From assembly GCA_030867875.1 (NCBI GenBank), contig JAOWCC010001634.1, positions 54,783,352 to 54,847,351 on the forward strand: 64,000 nt of DNA, given 5' to 3'. This DNA is from Actinernus sp. WN-2022 (Eukaryota; Cnidaria; Anthozoa; Actiniaria; Actinernidae). Every line of letters begins with the position of its first letter. Positions within the stretch are counted from its first letter, which is position 1. The notes beneath the pieces were generated by a model, which was not told where the DNA came from, did no database searches, and was given only the letters and a program-made list of their open reading frames with translations. Below, piece after piece: positions 21,012 to 33,085 of this stretch. The position numbers and the translations under genes were made by a program.

Positions 21012-24000
21012 GAGCGGCATTCTGTAAATATCGCCGGAGGTTTGCAAAATGAAAAAAATCAAAATCCTCAAATTTTGTCAGAATATAGGTCTAGGGGAAC
21101 TATTTATAAAATAAATAATTTTACTTCGATCCGATTATTATTTTAGGCGAACGGCGACCATTACGGTTTGACGCCTCTCAGACGATTTCCACGGGCTCGA
21201 CACCACACATCACTATACGCAGCTCGGCTAACCATGAACATCAGAATGTACAATACTAAATAGCTCAATGGAAAGTACAAATAATGCTTTATGTTTTGGT
21301 GTGTTAGTTCTTTAATTTGATTACAAATTAAATATTTTAGCGATTTTTATTATTTTGCTTATTTTATCCATTTTTGGATAACAAAATATTGACCAAATTG
21401 AGAGGATAAAATCGTACATTGGTACATGGCTTGGCTATATAAGAGTTAAACCCACCGAAAGAGCATTCTTTCTTCTTCAAGAAACTACAATAAAATTTTG
21501 GGGCTATTTAAAACTACGAATTTTAAGAGCGCCAAACGCATGCGACACTGAGGTCAAAAATCGCTTTCTTCTTACGGCGTTCGGATGTCTAGAATTCATG
21601 ATGCGCAAAGAAAAAAATATTGTATCAACTTCTCCGCAGTAATATTGGCTATTGGTGAAGTCTGACCACTGCCAAGTATGTTATATCTTGGTTTCTAGCG
21701 ATTGTGTGTGGATCTAGTAACTTTTAGCGGGATTTTTTCTGACTGACAGATCGAGCTACATCATTAATTACTCGCTCCATTCGGATAATTTTTTGAAAAT
21801 TCTAAGTCATTTTGAAAGTCTACGATTGAGCTATTTAATGACAAACATGAACAAAATAATTATTACCATCTAAATATGTACCTTTTAAGTGCATGTTTCG
21901 TTTAAAAACAGTAGAGGTATAAACTCTGCATTGCAACGATTGCATTACACACAGGAATCCCGCATATAATTCAACAGAGCGAGATAGATAGGGTGTATTG
22001 TTTTGAGTTTTTTTTTTTTATCGCTGTTGACCCCGTCACTTTTATTCGTTGTCGTGTTTAAGGCGGTTTCGCATAGATCTATATGCCGGGATTATATAGG
22101 CTAAAGGCAAGAATTAAACCGCATAGTCACAATTTTGGAGATTTCAGTCGCATTTCGGGGCTTTTGAATACACTGCGACCTAAAAGTATATAATTACGAA
22201 TAGCACCCCCACGATTAAAATACTAAATTAATAGTTATAAAACCACCCCACCCCTCCTTATATTTATAATAAAAATGTACCTAATAGGTAGTGAATGTTG
22301 CCGTTCAGTTAAGGATGTGTATTAGAAAAAAATGAACTACCTCTTTGGCAGGAAAAATATATTACTGGGTGAGAAAAATGCCAAGGTGTTAGATGAATAT
22401 ATTTAATTCTGTAGTTTTGGGTCTGTCGTGCGACTGAAGCCTGACATGCTCGAGTTTTGAGCTGTGGTGTGTTTTCTCAAAACAATTCCCGATTTCTTTC
22501 ATTTTGTCCCGACATATCAACGGTTTTCCGGTAAATTCAAGCCTACCAATTTCCGACATTTCTTAGGATTCCCAGCACAAAAAAACTGCTGTTCTGCCCG
22601 GTGAAGTTTAAACAAAGGAAATCCGATTGTAATTGAGAATGTAATTGTAAATGATAATTGTGTTTTGAACCGGCTGCTTGACTTTATCGAAGGCCAATAG
22701 AAGAAAATGATTTGCTGCTCACGATCATGATAGAAGGAGAGAAAACTACACGACTACACGCCGATCGCCTACACGACTCTAGTGACTTCACCCGCATTCT
22801 AGGGCTTTTCATGACAGGTATAGGTGTGCCACATCCATGCTGTAGTCGGTGATGCCGTGTTGTCTTGACTCTATATTCCGTAATACCAGGGATGTATTGC
22901 TTAATAATGGGGTGTGGCACCAGATCTGCCATTATCGATAGGACTTGCCTACGAGTGTCCCAACTGACTGCATTTTGATAAGTTTCTGCCAGTGCCTCCA
23001 GGTCAGTACTTTGTATCATGTGGAAGTTGCTGAGTTGTACCTAGTAAAGTCTTCTCAGCCGACAGGGAATATTTCAGAGCTTCCCACAGACAACCTGCGT
23101 CTCCTTGAGTGATGACTAACCTATTATAAACTAACTAACTATTAGAAACTCGTTCAACTTTAAACGGCGTAGGCCAAGGTTGGCGCTAGCTCCATTAATT
23201 TTTTCACTTGACGATTCGCTACTGCTAGTATGCTCACTGAGGAGAGTAGTGACTTATGTCCTTCTCGAGTGTTTGGTTTTCCATTGCTTGGCACAAACCA
23301 TTGTTGCTGCTGTCGACTTCCTAAGGTATGTACAATAGATAGAAATATAAGAACACGTTAACTAACATCAACCAAAAAGCGTTGCAAAATATTCATATCG
23401 ATTTAAGGCTCTGTATAATAACAATATAAACAACACTACACACATACACAAAGGTAAACTACAGAACAAAAGACAACTATTCGATAATGCATGACACGAA
23501 CTGACACGAACATTTCTTTCTGACTTCAACATTTCTTAGAGTGAAAAGTGTAACAGTTGTCTGGTTTTCAATGCGTTTTTTTTCCATACCACTTCACTTT
23601 CAGATGATTCAGCGGGAGATAGAGTGATATATTTTTCTTTTTTGACTTTCTCTTCTGGAAGAACATCCTCTGATGTGGGTGAGGCACCGGATTGTGTGGA
23701 GAGCAGCTCCTTTCCCAGAAGCAGGCGGCATTGTTTACATATTGCTGAAAGAAACATATAGGTTCCCGATATATAAATACGTGCATTATAGTTTAAAAAA
23801 GTCACATTAGTTCAGATCGTGCGCAGACTGTTAGCAGATTACATTGATATCATAATTTATTTCACTTACGCGAGGCAACTGGAACAAGTGTAGAAGACAC
23901 ATTATAGAGCTCTCTAGATTGCAGGAGAGTCATTCCACGATCTCCCCTCATTTGCTTGTCCTTGTGAGGAGCCCAGTTCGGCGGAGACGCACACGACTTT

Positions 24001-26478
24001 TTACTACAGCGCCATCGGATTCCTAATGCATCTCGGTGACATGGACATATCGACATTTTCAGATGACTTTCCTTGATTTAAAAAACACCTGGCAATTATA
24101 ATTATTTTATTTTATTAGGCATCACAGGGGCGTAGCTTCCTGTACGCATATACGCACGTGCGTACACCTTGAGACGAAAATTCCCTGTTTGGCCTTGTAT
24201 TTGTTTTACGAGAGGGGGCCCTTAAAACCGGTAGCTACTGCACTTGTGCGTACAACTTAAAAATGCCTAGCTACGCCTCTGCATCATCAAAGTCCACTCT
24301 AAGCCTTGCTGTTATTCAAGTAGCCACAATGTTTATTTAGATCATTTTCGTGGTAATATACCGGCTATACTATTTTCAGTGAAGTGTGACCCTGGAAGTT
24401 TCAAGTCCCCCTGTAGATAATCACACCTCACCCCATGTGTATAATCTACCTATTTCTACTCCTTGTCCATTATCCCCACCTATAACCCCCCTTCATTGAT
24501 AGCCCCCTCAAAAAAAATTGTAACAAATTAATTGGCCTGTTATTTACATGGGTGCGGTAGTTTTGTGTTACTGTTTACTTTGTTAAACTAAAATATTACA
24601 ATGATGACTTTGTACTATATAGCAAAAAGAATCATGCTAGTGTTGGCTGATTTTCCTCTCTTTTTATACTGATTACCTTCCAGAATACCTGAGAACTTTC
24701 CTTTCTAAAGGGCCTTTAGGGGGAACTAAACATTGGATTCCATTCTACGGTAATCTCGTAGACTTGATGACATTTTGATTGACGGTCGCGCGTCGGCTAA
24801 CTGCAATTTTCCAAATTCGACTTGTAGTGTTTGCAGTTGTCTGGTCTCAGTCGAGCCGGTCTGGAAATTTACAACCCTTGTGTTTCTAAAATTACACAAT
24901 GCACGTCAAATATTTCTCTGTTCTTGGTGTCTACATTTATTAAATTAAACAGAATTGACATTACTTGTGGTAAATCACCACAAGTATAAGTACCTATTGA
25001 CTGTACCTGCTCTGGCAAGAAGCAATTTACTCTCTGTATTAAGAGAAGAATCTCTGCAGTCGAATATTGATATTCTATCGATACGCACTGGACATTTGCA
25101 GGACTGGAAGGACTACATCCACAAGGGCCACCAACTAATGCAGAATAGCTACACGAAGCCATATCCGATCCCCTGCCGAGTAAGTGACTCCCGAGACAAA
25201 CGAACGCTGACTCGGTACAAAGTGTCACGTACTTGACAAAGATGATTTTATACTGACGTCAAAGAGAATCATTATATATTCAAGGCTAATCTGCTTTGTT
25301 TTTATTTAGGGAGCCAAGAAATTTTATCGAAAGTCCACGGTCTATAAACTTCAACATTTTAACTTTCCCACTCACACCTTTTTTTTCAGAAAAAGTAATA
25401 ATGTGCCTACATTTATTTAATATGTTCTGTCTTTTGTGCTTTTTAGCGAAATTTTGACTTTATTTTAGATCAAAAAGAAAATTATACACATGTTGAATAA
25501 ATATACGCGGGCTTCCTGTGTGTAACGCAATCGTTACAATGCAGGGATGCAATGATATTGAAGTTATCATTGAATTATTTACTGTTTTTCTACGAAACAT
25601 GTACTTAAAGGTACATATTTAGATGGCAATAATAATTTTGTTCATGTTTGACATTAAATAGCTCAATCGTAGACTTTCAAAATGACTTAGAAGTCTAAAG
25701 AAATTATCCGAATGGAGCGAGTAATTAATGATGTAGCTCGATCTGTCAGTCAGAAAAAATCCCGCTAAAAGTTACTAGATCACACAATCGCTAGAAACCA
25801 AGATATAACATACTTGGCAGTGGTCAGACTTCACCAATAGCCAATATTACTGCGGAGAAGTTGATACAATATTTTTTTCTTTGCGCATCATGAATTCTAG
25901 ACATCCGAACGCCGTAAGAAGAAAGCGATTTTTGACCTCAGTGTCGCATGCGTTTGGCGCTCTTAAAATTCGTCGTTTGAGTAGCCCCAAAATTTTATTG
26001 CAGTTTCTTGAAGAAGAATGAATGCTCTTTCGGTAGGCTTAACTCTTATATAGCCAAGCCATGTACCAATGTACGATTTTATCCTCTCAATTTGATCAAT
26101 ATTTTGTTATCCAAAAATGGATAAAATAAGCAAAATAATAAAAAATCACTAAAATATTTAATTTGTAATCAAATTAAACAACTAACACACCAAAACATAA
26201 AGCATTATTTGTACTTTCTATTGAGCTATTTAGTATTGTACATTCTGATGTTCATGGTTAGCCGGGCTGTGTATAGTGATGTGTGGTGTCGAGCCCGTGG
26301 AAACCGGTCTGAGAGGCGTCAAACCGTAATGGTCGCCGTTCGCCTAAAATAATAATCGGATCGAACTAAAATTATTATTTTTATCAATAGTTCCCCTAGC
26401 CCTATATTCTGACAAAATTTGAGGAATTTGATATTTTTCATTTTGCACACCTCCGGCGATATTTACAGAATGCCGCTC
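21012..26478. mobile_element. 5.5-kb TTAA-target DNA transposon with ~970-bp TIRs
   Basis: The ends are GAGCGGCATTCTGTAAATAT, inverted, flanked by TTAA at 21008-21011 and 26479-26482. The inverted arms stay similar to about 21975 and 25500. The centre has a split gene on - (22684-24056) and about 1.4 kb without recognisable coding (24060-25500). It interrupts the LINE ORF2, and the ORF2 frame is continuous if the element and one TTAA are disregarded. TTAA duplication is shared by piggyBac, Kolobok and some Sola elements; I cannot choose among them. Confidence 0.85.
22684..24056 (-). pseudogene. transposon-encoded zinc-binding protein of unassigned family (transposase candidate)
   Basis: Likely exon 1 (24056-23870) has CPCHRDALGIRWRCSKKSC, a CxxH..C cluster, ending at a GTAAGT donor. 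Exon 2 (23744-23536) begins after a TTTCAG acceptor and adds ICKQCRLLLGKE, completing the cysteine cluster in frame. A third stretch (23019-about 22790) reads WDTRRQVLSIMADLVP, IIKQYIPGITEYRV and HHRLQHGCGTP, a pattern I recall from repeat-associated hypothetical proteins in cnidarian genomes. Downstream, the expected catalytic part is missing, so the protein is truncated. It is the only coding in the TTAA element, hence the transposase guess. Confidence 0.5.
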
Positions 26479-26485
26479 TTAAATG

Positions 26486-26678
26486 GAACAATATCATACC
26501 TACAATTTATACAAAGCCAAAAGTCATTTGTTCTGCAATAGAATCTAAACTCCGCCATAGTTAGTCCACTGCATTTACGGTGAAGCCATTTATTACAATG
26601 GTCGCATTCAATTGCATTACTGTTTTTGCAAAAGGACTTACTACAAACTGGGCAAACGAATTCCTATCTAGGCTCCAT
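26486..26678 (-). pseudogene. LINE ORF2 N-terminus: PHD-like zinc finger
   Basis: ATG at 26678, an in-frame stop after four codons, then EFVCPVCSKSF, ECDHCNKWLHRKCSGL and FWLCINC. This is the Cys4-His-Cys3 spacing of a PHD finger. CR1-like LINEs often have such a finger ahead of the endonuclease. It is cut from the endonuclease by the TTAA transposon at 26479. Confidence 0.7.
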
Positions 26679-26685
26679 TACGTGT

Positions 26686-27493
26686 TCATCCAGGAGAGGA
26701 ACTTGAGTTAGCTTCAGATCGGCCTCTCAGCTCTTCAAGGTCTCGAGGAGAGCTGATCAGTTGGGTGGCAAAGTCCTTGGCCTTGCGAAGATATATTTTG
26801 CCCGAGTGTGACCAGATATACTTAAAGTTCAAATCCTTCTTCAACTTCAAGGCTTTGCTGAATAACTCCTTGTTCCTCTCGGTGAGATTCTCATTAATAT
26901 AAATGTTATTATGGTTCACTTGTGTAAAGGCCAGGATCACCAGTAGTCTTCGTTCTCAACTCGCCACGAGCACGATAGAATCTTTCTCGTACTTGTCTCC
27001 TCGTAAATTTAACGATTATGCCTCTCGGTTGTTGAGAATCGCTATCTTGCTTGGGAAGTCGATGACTGAACGATATCTTCTCTTCAGTTAGCTCCAAGCC
27101 CATCAGGCTACCAATCTGCATCGTCAAAAGAGTAGTATCTTCCTCCGAATGCGGATTCTCCGGGATACCACGGATCTCAACACAATCTCTCCTCAAGTAT
27201 TGATCGAGGTTGTTCATATTGTCGGCTTGGCGCTTAACTACATCAGATAAGCGAAAAACCTCAGACTTCAGAAATGAATTTTCCTGCTTAAATTCCTTGG
27301 TTAACGTTTCATAATGGCCCAATCTCACTTTGAAGTTGTCAAACTCATCATTGATAAATCGTAGTGATTCACGAAGCTCATCTAGCGCCTTCGACACATC
27401 CTCCAATTTTTCATTGAATGGCTGTAGTTTCTGGTCAAACATTACCTCTAGAACTTGCTCAAGTATTTCTTTAGTAAGAACTGAGTCTCCCAT
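26686..27493 (-). pseudogene. LINE ORF1 protein (coiled coil plus RRM-like), frameshifted
   Basis: ATG at 27493 (MGDSVLTKEILEQVLEVMFD). Residues about 25-95 form heptad-rich coiled coil. An L1-ORF1-like segment follows: LDQYLRRDCVEIRGIPE, ISFSHRLP and RGIIVKFTRRQVRERFYRAR. A frameshift near 26930 moves the C-terminal part (NHNNIYINENLTERNKELF, GKIYLRK) to another frame ending at 26686. It is an RNA-binding chaperone of the element. The 5-prime UTR is about 100 bp. Confidence 0.75.
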
Positions 27494-29182
27494 AGTTATA
27501 CAACACACAAATACACACAAAAAGTCTACAAAACTGAGCTTTCTCATGGAGCAGATAAATCTGCTGCCATCTTGCTCCGCCATCGCTTGGTGGTGAACCA
27601 CATATTTTGTTTTATTACCAAGGTTAGGAATTAAATTTTCTACTTTATTAACTTCTAATCTTTGTGGAGCTAGAGGATAATCATTATGAAGATTATGGAG
27701 TTCTATTGGATACGCTAAATCCACCTCTAGAATACATGGATGATTTCTCCAAGTTTTTATTTCCTTTTTGTTCATCCATTTGAATCCATGTGTTGGAAGT
27801 TTTCGTATCATACTCCTTCCATATAAATTATTAGCATCAAGGTATTGTATATATTTCGACGGTTTTGATGAATTCTTCATATACTTATTATTTGCTTCTC
27901 CATAACGTGTTGAAATCATAGAAATACCACCCTAATACCTTTTTCGATCATGGTTATCATATCAATATCGTTTAACAATTCTAATTTAACCTTAGTCATT
28001 TTCAAACAAGCATCCCATCCTAATCCTGGAGACGTATAATACCATGCTGGATCTAATATTTATAATTATTCATACATACATCCCTAAAATTCTCAAAAAC
28101 ATCAGCTAATAGAATGACATCAGATTTCATATATGTGTCATGATATTCTTTCATAGATTTCATGTTAAACTCTTTCCAAATATTTTTTCATGTTAATAAT
28201 CTTCTTTTGAAATGTTTGTGTTATTTAGTTTTGAATAAAATTCTTCAATTGGTGGTAAACCTTTTTCATTTAATTTTATAATACTATCTATATAATCATA
28301 TGGATAAACTCCTTTCCTTAACAAAATATCAAGCTGTTTTCCTTTATAAAACCTTTTCATATTATTACAGTTTGGTTTGTCAAGATTACTTACAAAAGTT
28401 TCAAGACTTGATTGCATAAACTGAAACTATCAATAAATCTAATATCTCGTATAATATTTTTATTCTTACCGTCTTTAATAAAACTATCCACAAATATTTT
28501 TTTCGTAAATGAAATATATTTCTCTTCATTGTTTGGTATACAATCTATTTCACCTTCTAATACACCTAGGTTCTTGATAAAAAGATGTGCATCATATCCA
28601 GATAAATTATGAAATATGACTGGAAAAAAACTTTGGTTCGATATAATTAATATTACATGAATTATGTGCAGCTCCACGATATTTTCCTGTTAAGTGACAG
28701 TGATCACCTGCTAGCTCTTTTTCACAAATATGACAATTTACAGCTTTATTATAAATTATTTTATCTTCTTTAGTCATTATAATGTACATTCTTAGGGAAT
28801 TTGAATCGTTTATAGATTTCTTTTATATAATTTTCTAGAGAATTTACAAATGTCTGTGCAACATCATCATTTGGTGTTTTAGCTGTGTATGTGACTAATT
28901 TTGGTTTTAACAGATTATCATCAAAACATTTGATTAAGTAACAGAATTCTGAAGGTGTATGTTTCTGATATTGCTTCGTATAGCTTTCATCATCCTTAGG
29001 ACTACAAGTTGATATATTCTCTGTAAAGCATTCGAAATCAGCATAAATTATAAATTTAACTTTCATATATTTATTATAATTTTTAAACGTGAGCATAGTA
29101 CCTTTTTCTGGTAGATCTATTTTAACAGCATCATGATCTGAACAGTATTCTATATGTTTGTTTAGTGACTCTTTTGATTTAA

Positions 29183-29470
29183 AGTGCACCTAACCCCTTT
29201 TGCAATTTTTATACATATTCTCTATATATCGATGTTGTTGTGATAGAAAGGCGCCATGGAGAATAATGCATTAATGAAGTGACGTAAGATCAAGAATCGA
29301 TCCAGGCTTTTGCTTACGCGGTCATGGGTCAGGAAAGGTCAAATTTTCACCATTTCAAACAAGCCTAGAACATAGAGTATTCTATGTAAGCAAAATATTT
29401 AGTCGCAGAAGTACTCAAAACCTTTCAAAGATTCATATGTATAAAAATTGCAAAAGGGGTTAGGTGCACT
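29183..29470. mobile_element. 288-bp TTAA MITE inside the polymerase gene
   Basis: Perfect 36-bp inverted ends beginning AGTGCACCTAACCCCTTTT, with TTAA at 29179-29182 and 29471-29474. The polymerase frame is continuous across it when the MITE and one TTAA are left out. No coding. Its end resembles that of the element at 30534 (AGTGCCCCTA), so both may use one transposase. Confidence 0.88.
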
Positions 29471-30533
29471 TTAAATGAATTCATACATCTATTACAAAAA
29501 TATATTTTATGAGTATTCTTATTAATTTGTGACGATAATAGTCTACTCAAATTCTTAATCCAAAAATAATGATTAGTTTCATCATTTGATATCATTAATA
29601 AGGTTATAGTTTGATCTCTATCACATTTACTAATTCTTAGTGGATATACTTCTTCATTTTCATATCCAAAAACATTGATCGAATATGTCGTGTTATTTTT
29701 CTCAAAACGACTGATTTGACTTAGTGAAACTGGAAATTCAATACCACTCCAATCAAAGTTTTCTGAGTTTTTTCTGATTTCCTTAGTAATGCGTTCTCTA
29801 CTTTTTGGATATACAGCCTCAGTTATACTCCATTTGAAACATTTATTATCCTTGTTCTTTACATTTATGATTGCTTTCAGTTGATTTAAAGTTCAATAAT
29901 TCATCTAGAATACAACACTTTTACTCGGGACAGACAGGAAAGCTTAAAATAACCTGAGTATTTAAATGCACTCTACTTATTTACTGTTAGGTCGAATATT
30001 TGCAGAACATAACATATCCCTGGTCGGCGGAAAGAGAACGGGAAATGATCATGCCGAAGTTTAGGTTCGAAGCGTAAATTCAGTGCTATTTTTGAAGCTT
30101 TTAGGAGATCTTCTGATGACCAACAAAAAGCGAGATGACCCATGTAGAGGAGACATGATTACACCTGATTTGTGAGTTCAGGGCCAAATGAATATCAATT
30201 CGTTTGAAACTTTGATTTTCTAAAATTTTTCAGTGATTTTTGTCAGCGATTCTAAACCACAACCAGAGCGATGAAAAAAGTCAGCTCGATATCAGCGTAG
30301 TTTTTCCGTTCTGTATTCTACCTCTGTGAAGTCTGAACTGATCAGTGTTATTAGACTGATATAACGTTACAAAGAGCAGAAAGAAAGGATTCACATGTAC
30401 AAAGCTGACTTCACAGACTGCACAAGAGCCTGGCTTATAGTTAACAACGTGTCAACAAAGCAAAATAATAAACACTTTATAGTGTAACGTTAGAAAACCT
30501 CTTACAGTTTGACCATCGATTCGTTTCCTTTAA

Positions 30534-31127
30534 AGTGCCCCTACGATCAAATTTTGACATATCAATGTTTTTGCATATTCATAAAGTAGAGTTCATATAT
30601 TATTACCAGTTCAAATTGTTTTTCGATACAACGACAGGAAGTCTTATTTTTTTAGCTCCGAATATTGAATCTACACGTCCGCCATTACTGGAAGCCGTGC
30701 CCTTTGTTCAGCTTTAAACAAAGGTTTATTCACCGGAAATGATGTCATACACTTAACGCTCGCCTGCAGAACACAACGCCTGGAGGCATATTTCTACTAA
30801 AAACGTCTTCACGTACATAAGAAGAAAGTTATATTTATATTTGCGAGGTTGGCTACTTTTTTATGCACGCTATTTCGCGTCACGAGGTTGTCGTGTTAAG
30901 TGTATGACATCACTTCCGGTGAATAAACCTTTGTTTAAAGCTGAACAAAGGGCACGGCTTCCAGCAATGGCGGACAGGATTTTACCGGTAAACTCTCCTA
31001 AAATTTGTGGTTTAAGATGCCCATTTGGGAATATTTTTTACTATTTCGGATATTTCTAATACTGATTGACCTATAGACACTGAAAAAGTGGCAAATCGAA
31101 ATGGTAAATTTTCGTCGTAGTGGCACT
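30534..31127. mobile_element. 594-bp TTAA foldback MITE
   Basis: The ends AGTGCCCCTACGA / TCGTAGTGGCACT are inverted with TTAA on both sides (30530-30533, 31128-31131). A strong internal inverted repeat (30688-30755 versus 30895-30962, around AAACAAAGGTTTATTCACCG) makes most of it a hairpin. The short open frames here belong to the palindrome, not a gene. Confidence 0.82.
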
Positions 31128-31131
31128 TTAA

Positions 31132-32386
31132 GGTTACCGGATACCTTCGCGGGTCTCTCTCGTTAATAATTTTGTACGCGCGTTGTTTTAAAGAAAACTA
31201 TAGAAACCTATATACCTCTGTAAAGCTTATGAAGTGTAGAATACGCTGAATGGATTTGTTTAAAAATATATTGTATTGTAAAACAATGCTAAGCCAACAA
31301 ACGCAAAACTGACAAGGTTTATAAAAGTGAATTAGCAGCCTTCGGGTTAACGCATAAGAACAATTCAACTGCATAATGTTAATCAGCACATGACAGCCTA
31401 AAAAAGGGTGTGAGCATTTGTAAATATTTTACTTCATTCAAATGCAATTCATTCCTAAAGTTTTAGTCTTCAATAATGTCCGAGTCACATCACGCGGGAT
31501 ACTCTACGAGGAAAAATACTTTGAATATTGCTAAACGCTCACACCCTTTTCTTTGTCAGTAACTTATCTGTCTTTTGGCCGAGTCTGCATACTCTATTAA
31601 TTCGTTCAAAGAGAGGGGATACGAAGAAAAACCTAGTCGGAGATTTGGCGTGTAAAGTTTTGTGAACATTTCACACCTCATCAAGGCAAATGTCAACACT
31701 TCGAACCAACTAGCCAATGACTACGCAAGGACCCCTGGAGCTTCAAAGCAGTAGTGAAATTCGCGGGAAATTATAGACTCCGATGTGAATTCATCGCTGC
31801 TCGCGTCCTCAGTCTCTTCAAATGACTTGCTGGTTCCTGGTAAGCCAAACGACAGTTTAAGCCTGCTGGCGCTGCTTATATTTGGAGTTGACACTGAAGT
31901 TGAAGGTTGTTATTCGCTGCCTTTCGCACGTTCTTCGAAGCACGAGCCTTTGTCGCTGACAGTCCGCGAGCTCAATCCGGCTCGTTTTACCGAATTCCTC
32001 GGCCTCCTTATCGCCGGTTTCCTTTCTTTTTCGGTCCACGGTTCGCTTTGTTTTACTCAAGGACTCTGCTTTTCTCTTTTGGATTTCCCCATACAAGGAA
32101 TGCACGTTTGTTATTTCGAAGGGAAGCGACAACAACAGTATGCAAATTACTCGGATAACAGCTCCCGCTAAAAGTCCACGGGGTGCCCGTGGAACGTAAA
32201 GGGATTACAACGCCTCGGTGATTTATTTAGTTTCCTTCTAAATACGTTTTTTATCTAAATATCTCGCAAGCTTTTATATCTTTTGAAATAATGTTTTTTT
32301 CTAAATTGTAGAACAATCCATAAACTTTCCAAATAATCAATAATATTTTTTTACAAAAAAACATGCCTTGAAGGTATCCGGTAACC
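31132..32386. mobile_element. 1.26-kb TTAA element sharing its target site with the MITE on its left
   Basis: Perfect ends GGTTACCGGATACCTTC / GAAGGTATCCGGTAACC with TTAA at 31128-31131 and 32387-32390. The left TTAA is the right TTAA of the 594-bp element. The centre has a GC-richer block (31760-32200) with overlapping open frames on both strands that I do not recognise; it could be a captured host promoter or exon. Confidence 0.85.
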
Positions 32387-33085
32387 TTAACTGCTGTGTG
32401 TATATAATGTTTATTTTTAGCTGACCCGATGAAACGAAATTCACAAACTGCTGTTGTTTGAAGCTGCAAATAATAAACAGTTTCGTCAGAATTATGAGAT
32501 TTAAATAGCATAGAAAATTAATTTTAATAATGAAAGAAATGTAAACTGTGCAACAATAATAAGAACATTCAGCGATGCGAAACCAAGAATTATCGAACAT
32601 ACCTTTCATAAAAGCATTCACACAAAAAATAATACCATAAAAACAGGATCCTGGCGAGCCTTGAATAAAACTGGATAAGAGAATTTCAAGAGAAATAACT
32701 AAGAGTTTATTAGAAATTTTTAGAATCGTTTAGAACCATGGCAATGATATGGGGTACGTTTATTTCTATCATTTCTTAATCAAAATATTTACGATTTGTT
32801 GTCAATAAATTTGTAAATTGTGTAAACCTTTAAGCCATTTTCATTTCTTCAATTTTCCGCGAAACAGTTTCAAAAATAGCGTTGAATTCTTGTTTCGCAG
32901 ATGAAATACGGCATGATAATTCCGTCCGGGTTACGTTCTGCTAACGTAAACATTAATTCATAAAATCAGGGGAAATATTTGACCAAACAGTAAATAGAGA
33001 GTGCATTTACTTTACTTTAAGCTTTCCTGCCTGTTCCAAGTAAAAGTGTTGTATTCTAGATAAATTATAGAACTTTTAATCAACT

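Larger units (their letters stand above)
17646..27595 (-). mobile_element. near-complete CR1/L2-type LINE carrying two insertions
   Basis: Read on -: 5-prime end near 27595, ORF1 (27493-26686), ORF2 start at 26678 with a PHD-like finger, TTAA transposon insertion (21012-26478), endonuclease and reverse transcriptase (20988-18366), small LINE-end insertion (18157-18365), then the ORF2 C-terminus and 3-prime end with an AAC-repeat tail (17646). Without the insertions it is about 4.3 kb, the usual full length. It sits in the polymerase gene, whose frame continues on both sides; no long target duplication is visible, as is common for CR1-like elements. Confidence 0.82.
8450..29906. mobile_element. 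decayed Maverick/Polinton element
   Basis: Contents in order: HNH endonuclease (+), structural-type protein with C-terminal hydrophobic tail (-), small proteins (-), packaging ATPase (-), second structural-type protein (-), integrase (+), protein-primed family B DNA polymerase (-). ATPase plus retroviral integrase plus pPolB defines Polintons, the animal relatives of adintoviruses. Every gene has frameshifts or stops, so it is a fossil. The adenovirus-type protease was not found. Removing later insertions (LINE 9.95 kb, MITEs) leaves about 11 kb, shorter than the usual 15-20 kb, so it is also deleted. It lies in the 33.9-kb dynein intron. Confidence 0.88.
16414..29906 (-). pseudogene. polB: Polinton protein-primed family B DNA polymerase, cut by three insertions
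   Basis: It reads from about 29906 down to a stop at 16414, in parts. 29900-29475 is the N-terminal region. 29182-27600 has the exonuclease motifs YADFECF (Exo I) and FHNLSGYDAHLF (Exo II), a CHICEKEL..HCHLTGKYRG His/Cys cluster and polymerase motif A as YLDANNLYG. 17645-17628 is a short bridge. 17296-16414 is the palm, with [12 protein letters not shown] (motif B region), LDLSKTIMYDFHYNYIK and a motif C readable only out of frame (TDS near 16900). At least eight frameshifts or stops occur. It is interrupted by the MITE at 29183-29470, the LINE at 17646-27595 and the MITE at 17297-17621, each flanked by matching polymerase sequence. It would replicate the element using a protein primer. No start codon is seen. 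Confidence 0.88.
29879..33085. repeat. inverted duplication containing the polymerase N-terminal end
   Basis: Arms 29879 to about 30112 and about 32855 to 33085 begin AGTTGATTWAAAGTTC and share ATCTAGAATACAACACTTTT; similarity stays recognisable for about 230 bp. The left arm begins inside the polymerase coding sequence, and the right arm carries the same few codons in the opposite direction before similarity stops. It could be a Polinton terminal repeat pair joined outer end to outer end, or a later inverted duplication. Two TTAA elements fill the space between. Confidence 0.6.

Noticed and set aside
31785..32171. 128-residue open frame in the GC-rich core of the TTAA element
   Set aside because: Open frames occur on both strands and none has a recognised motif; kept only as a note on base composition.
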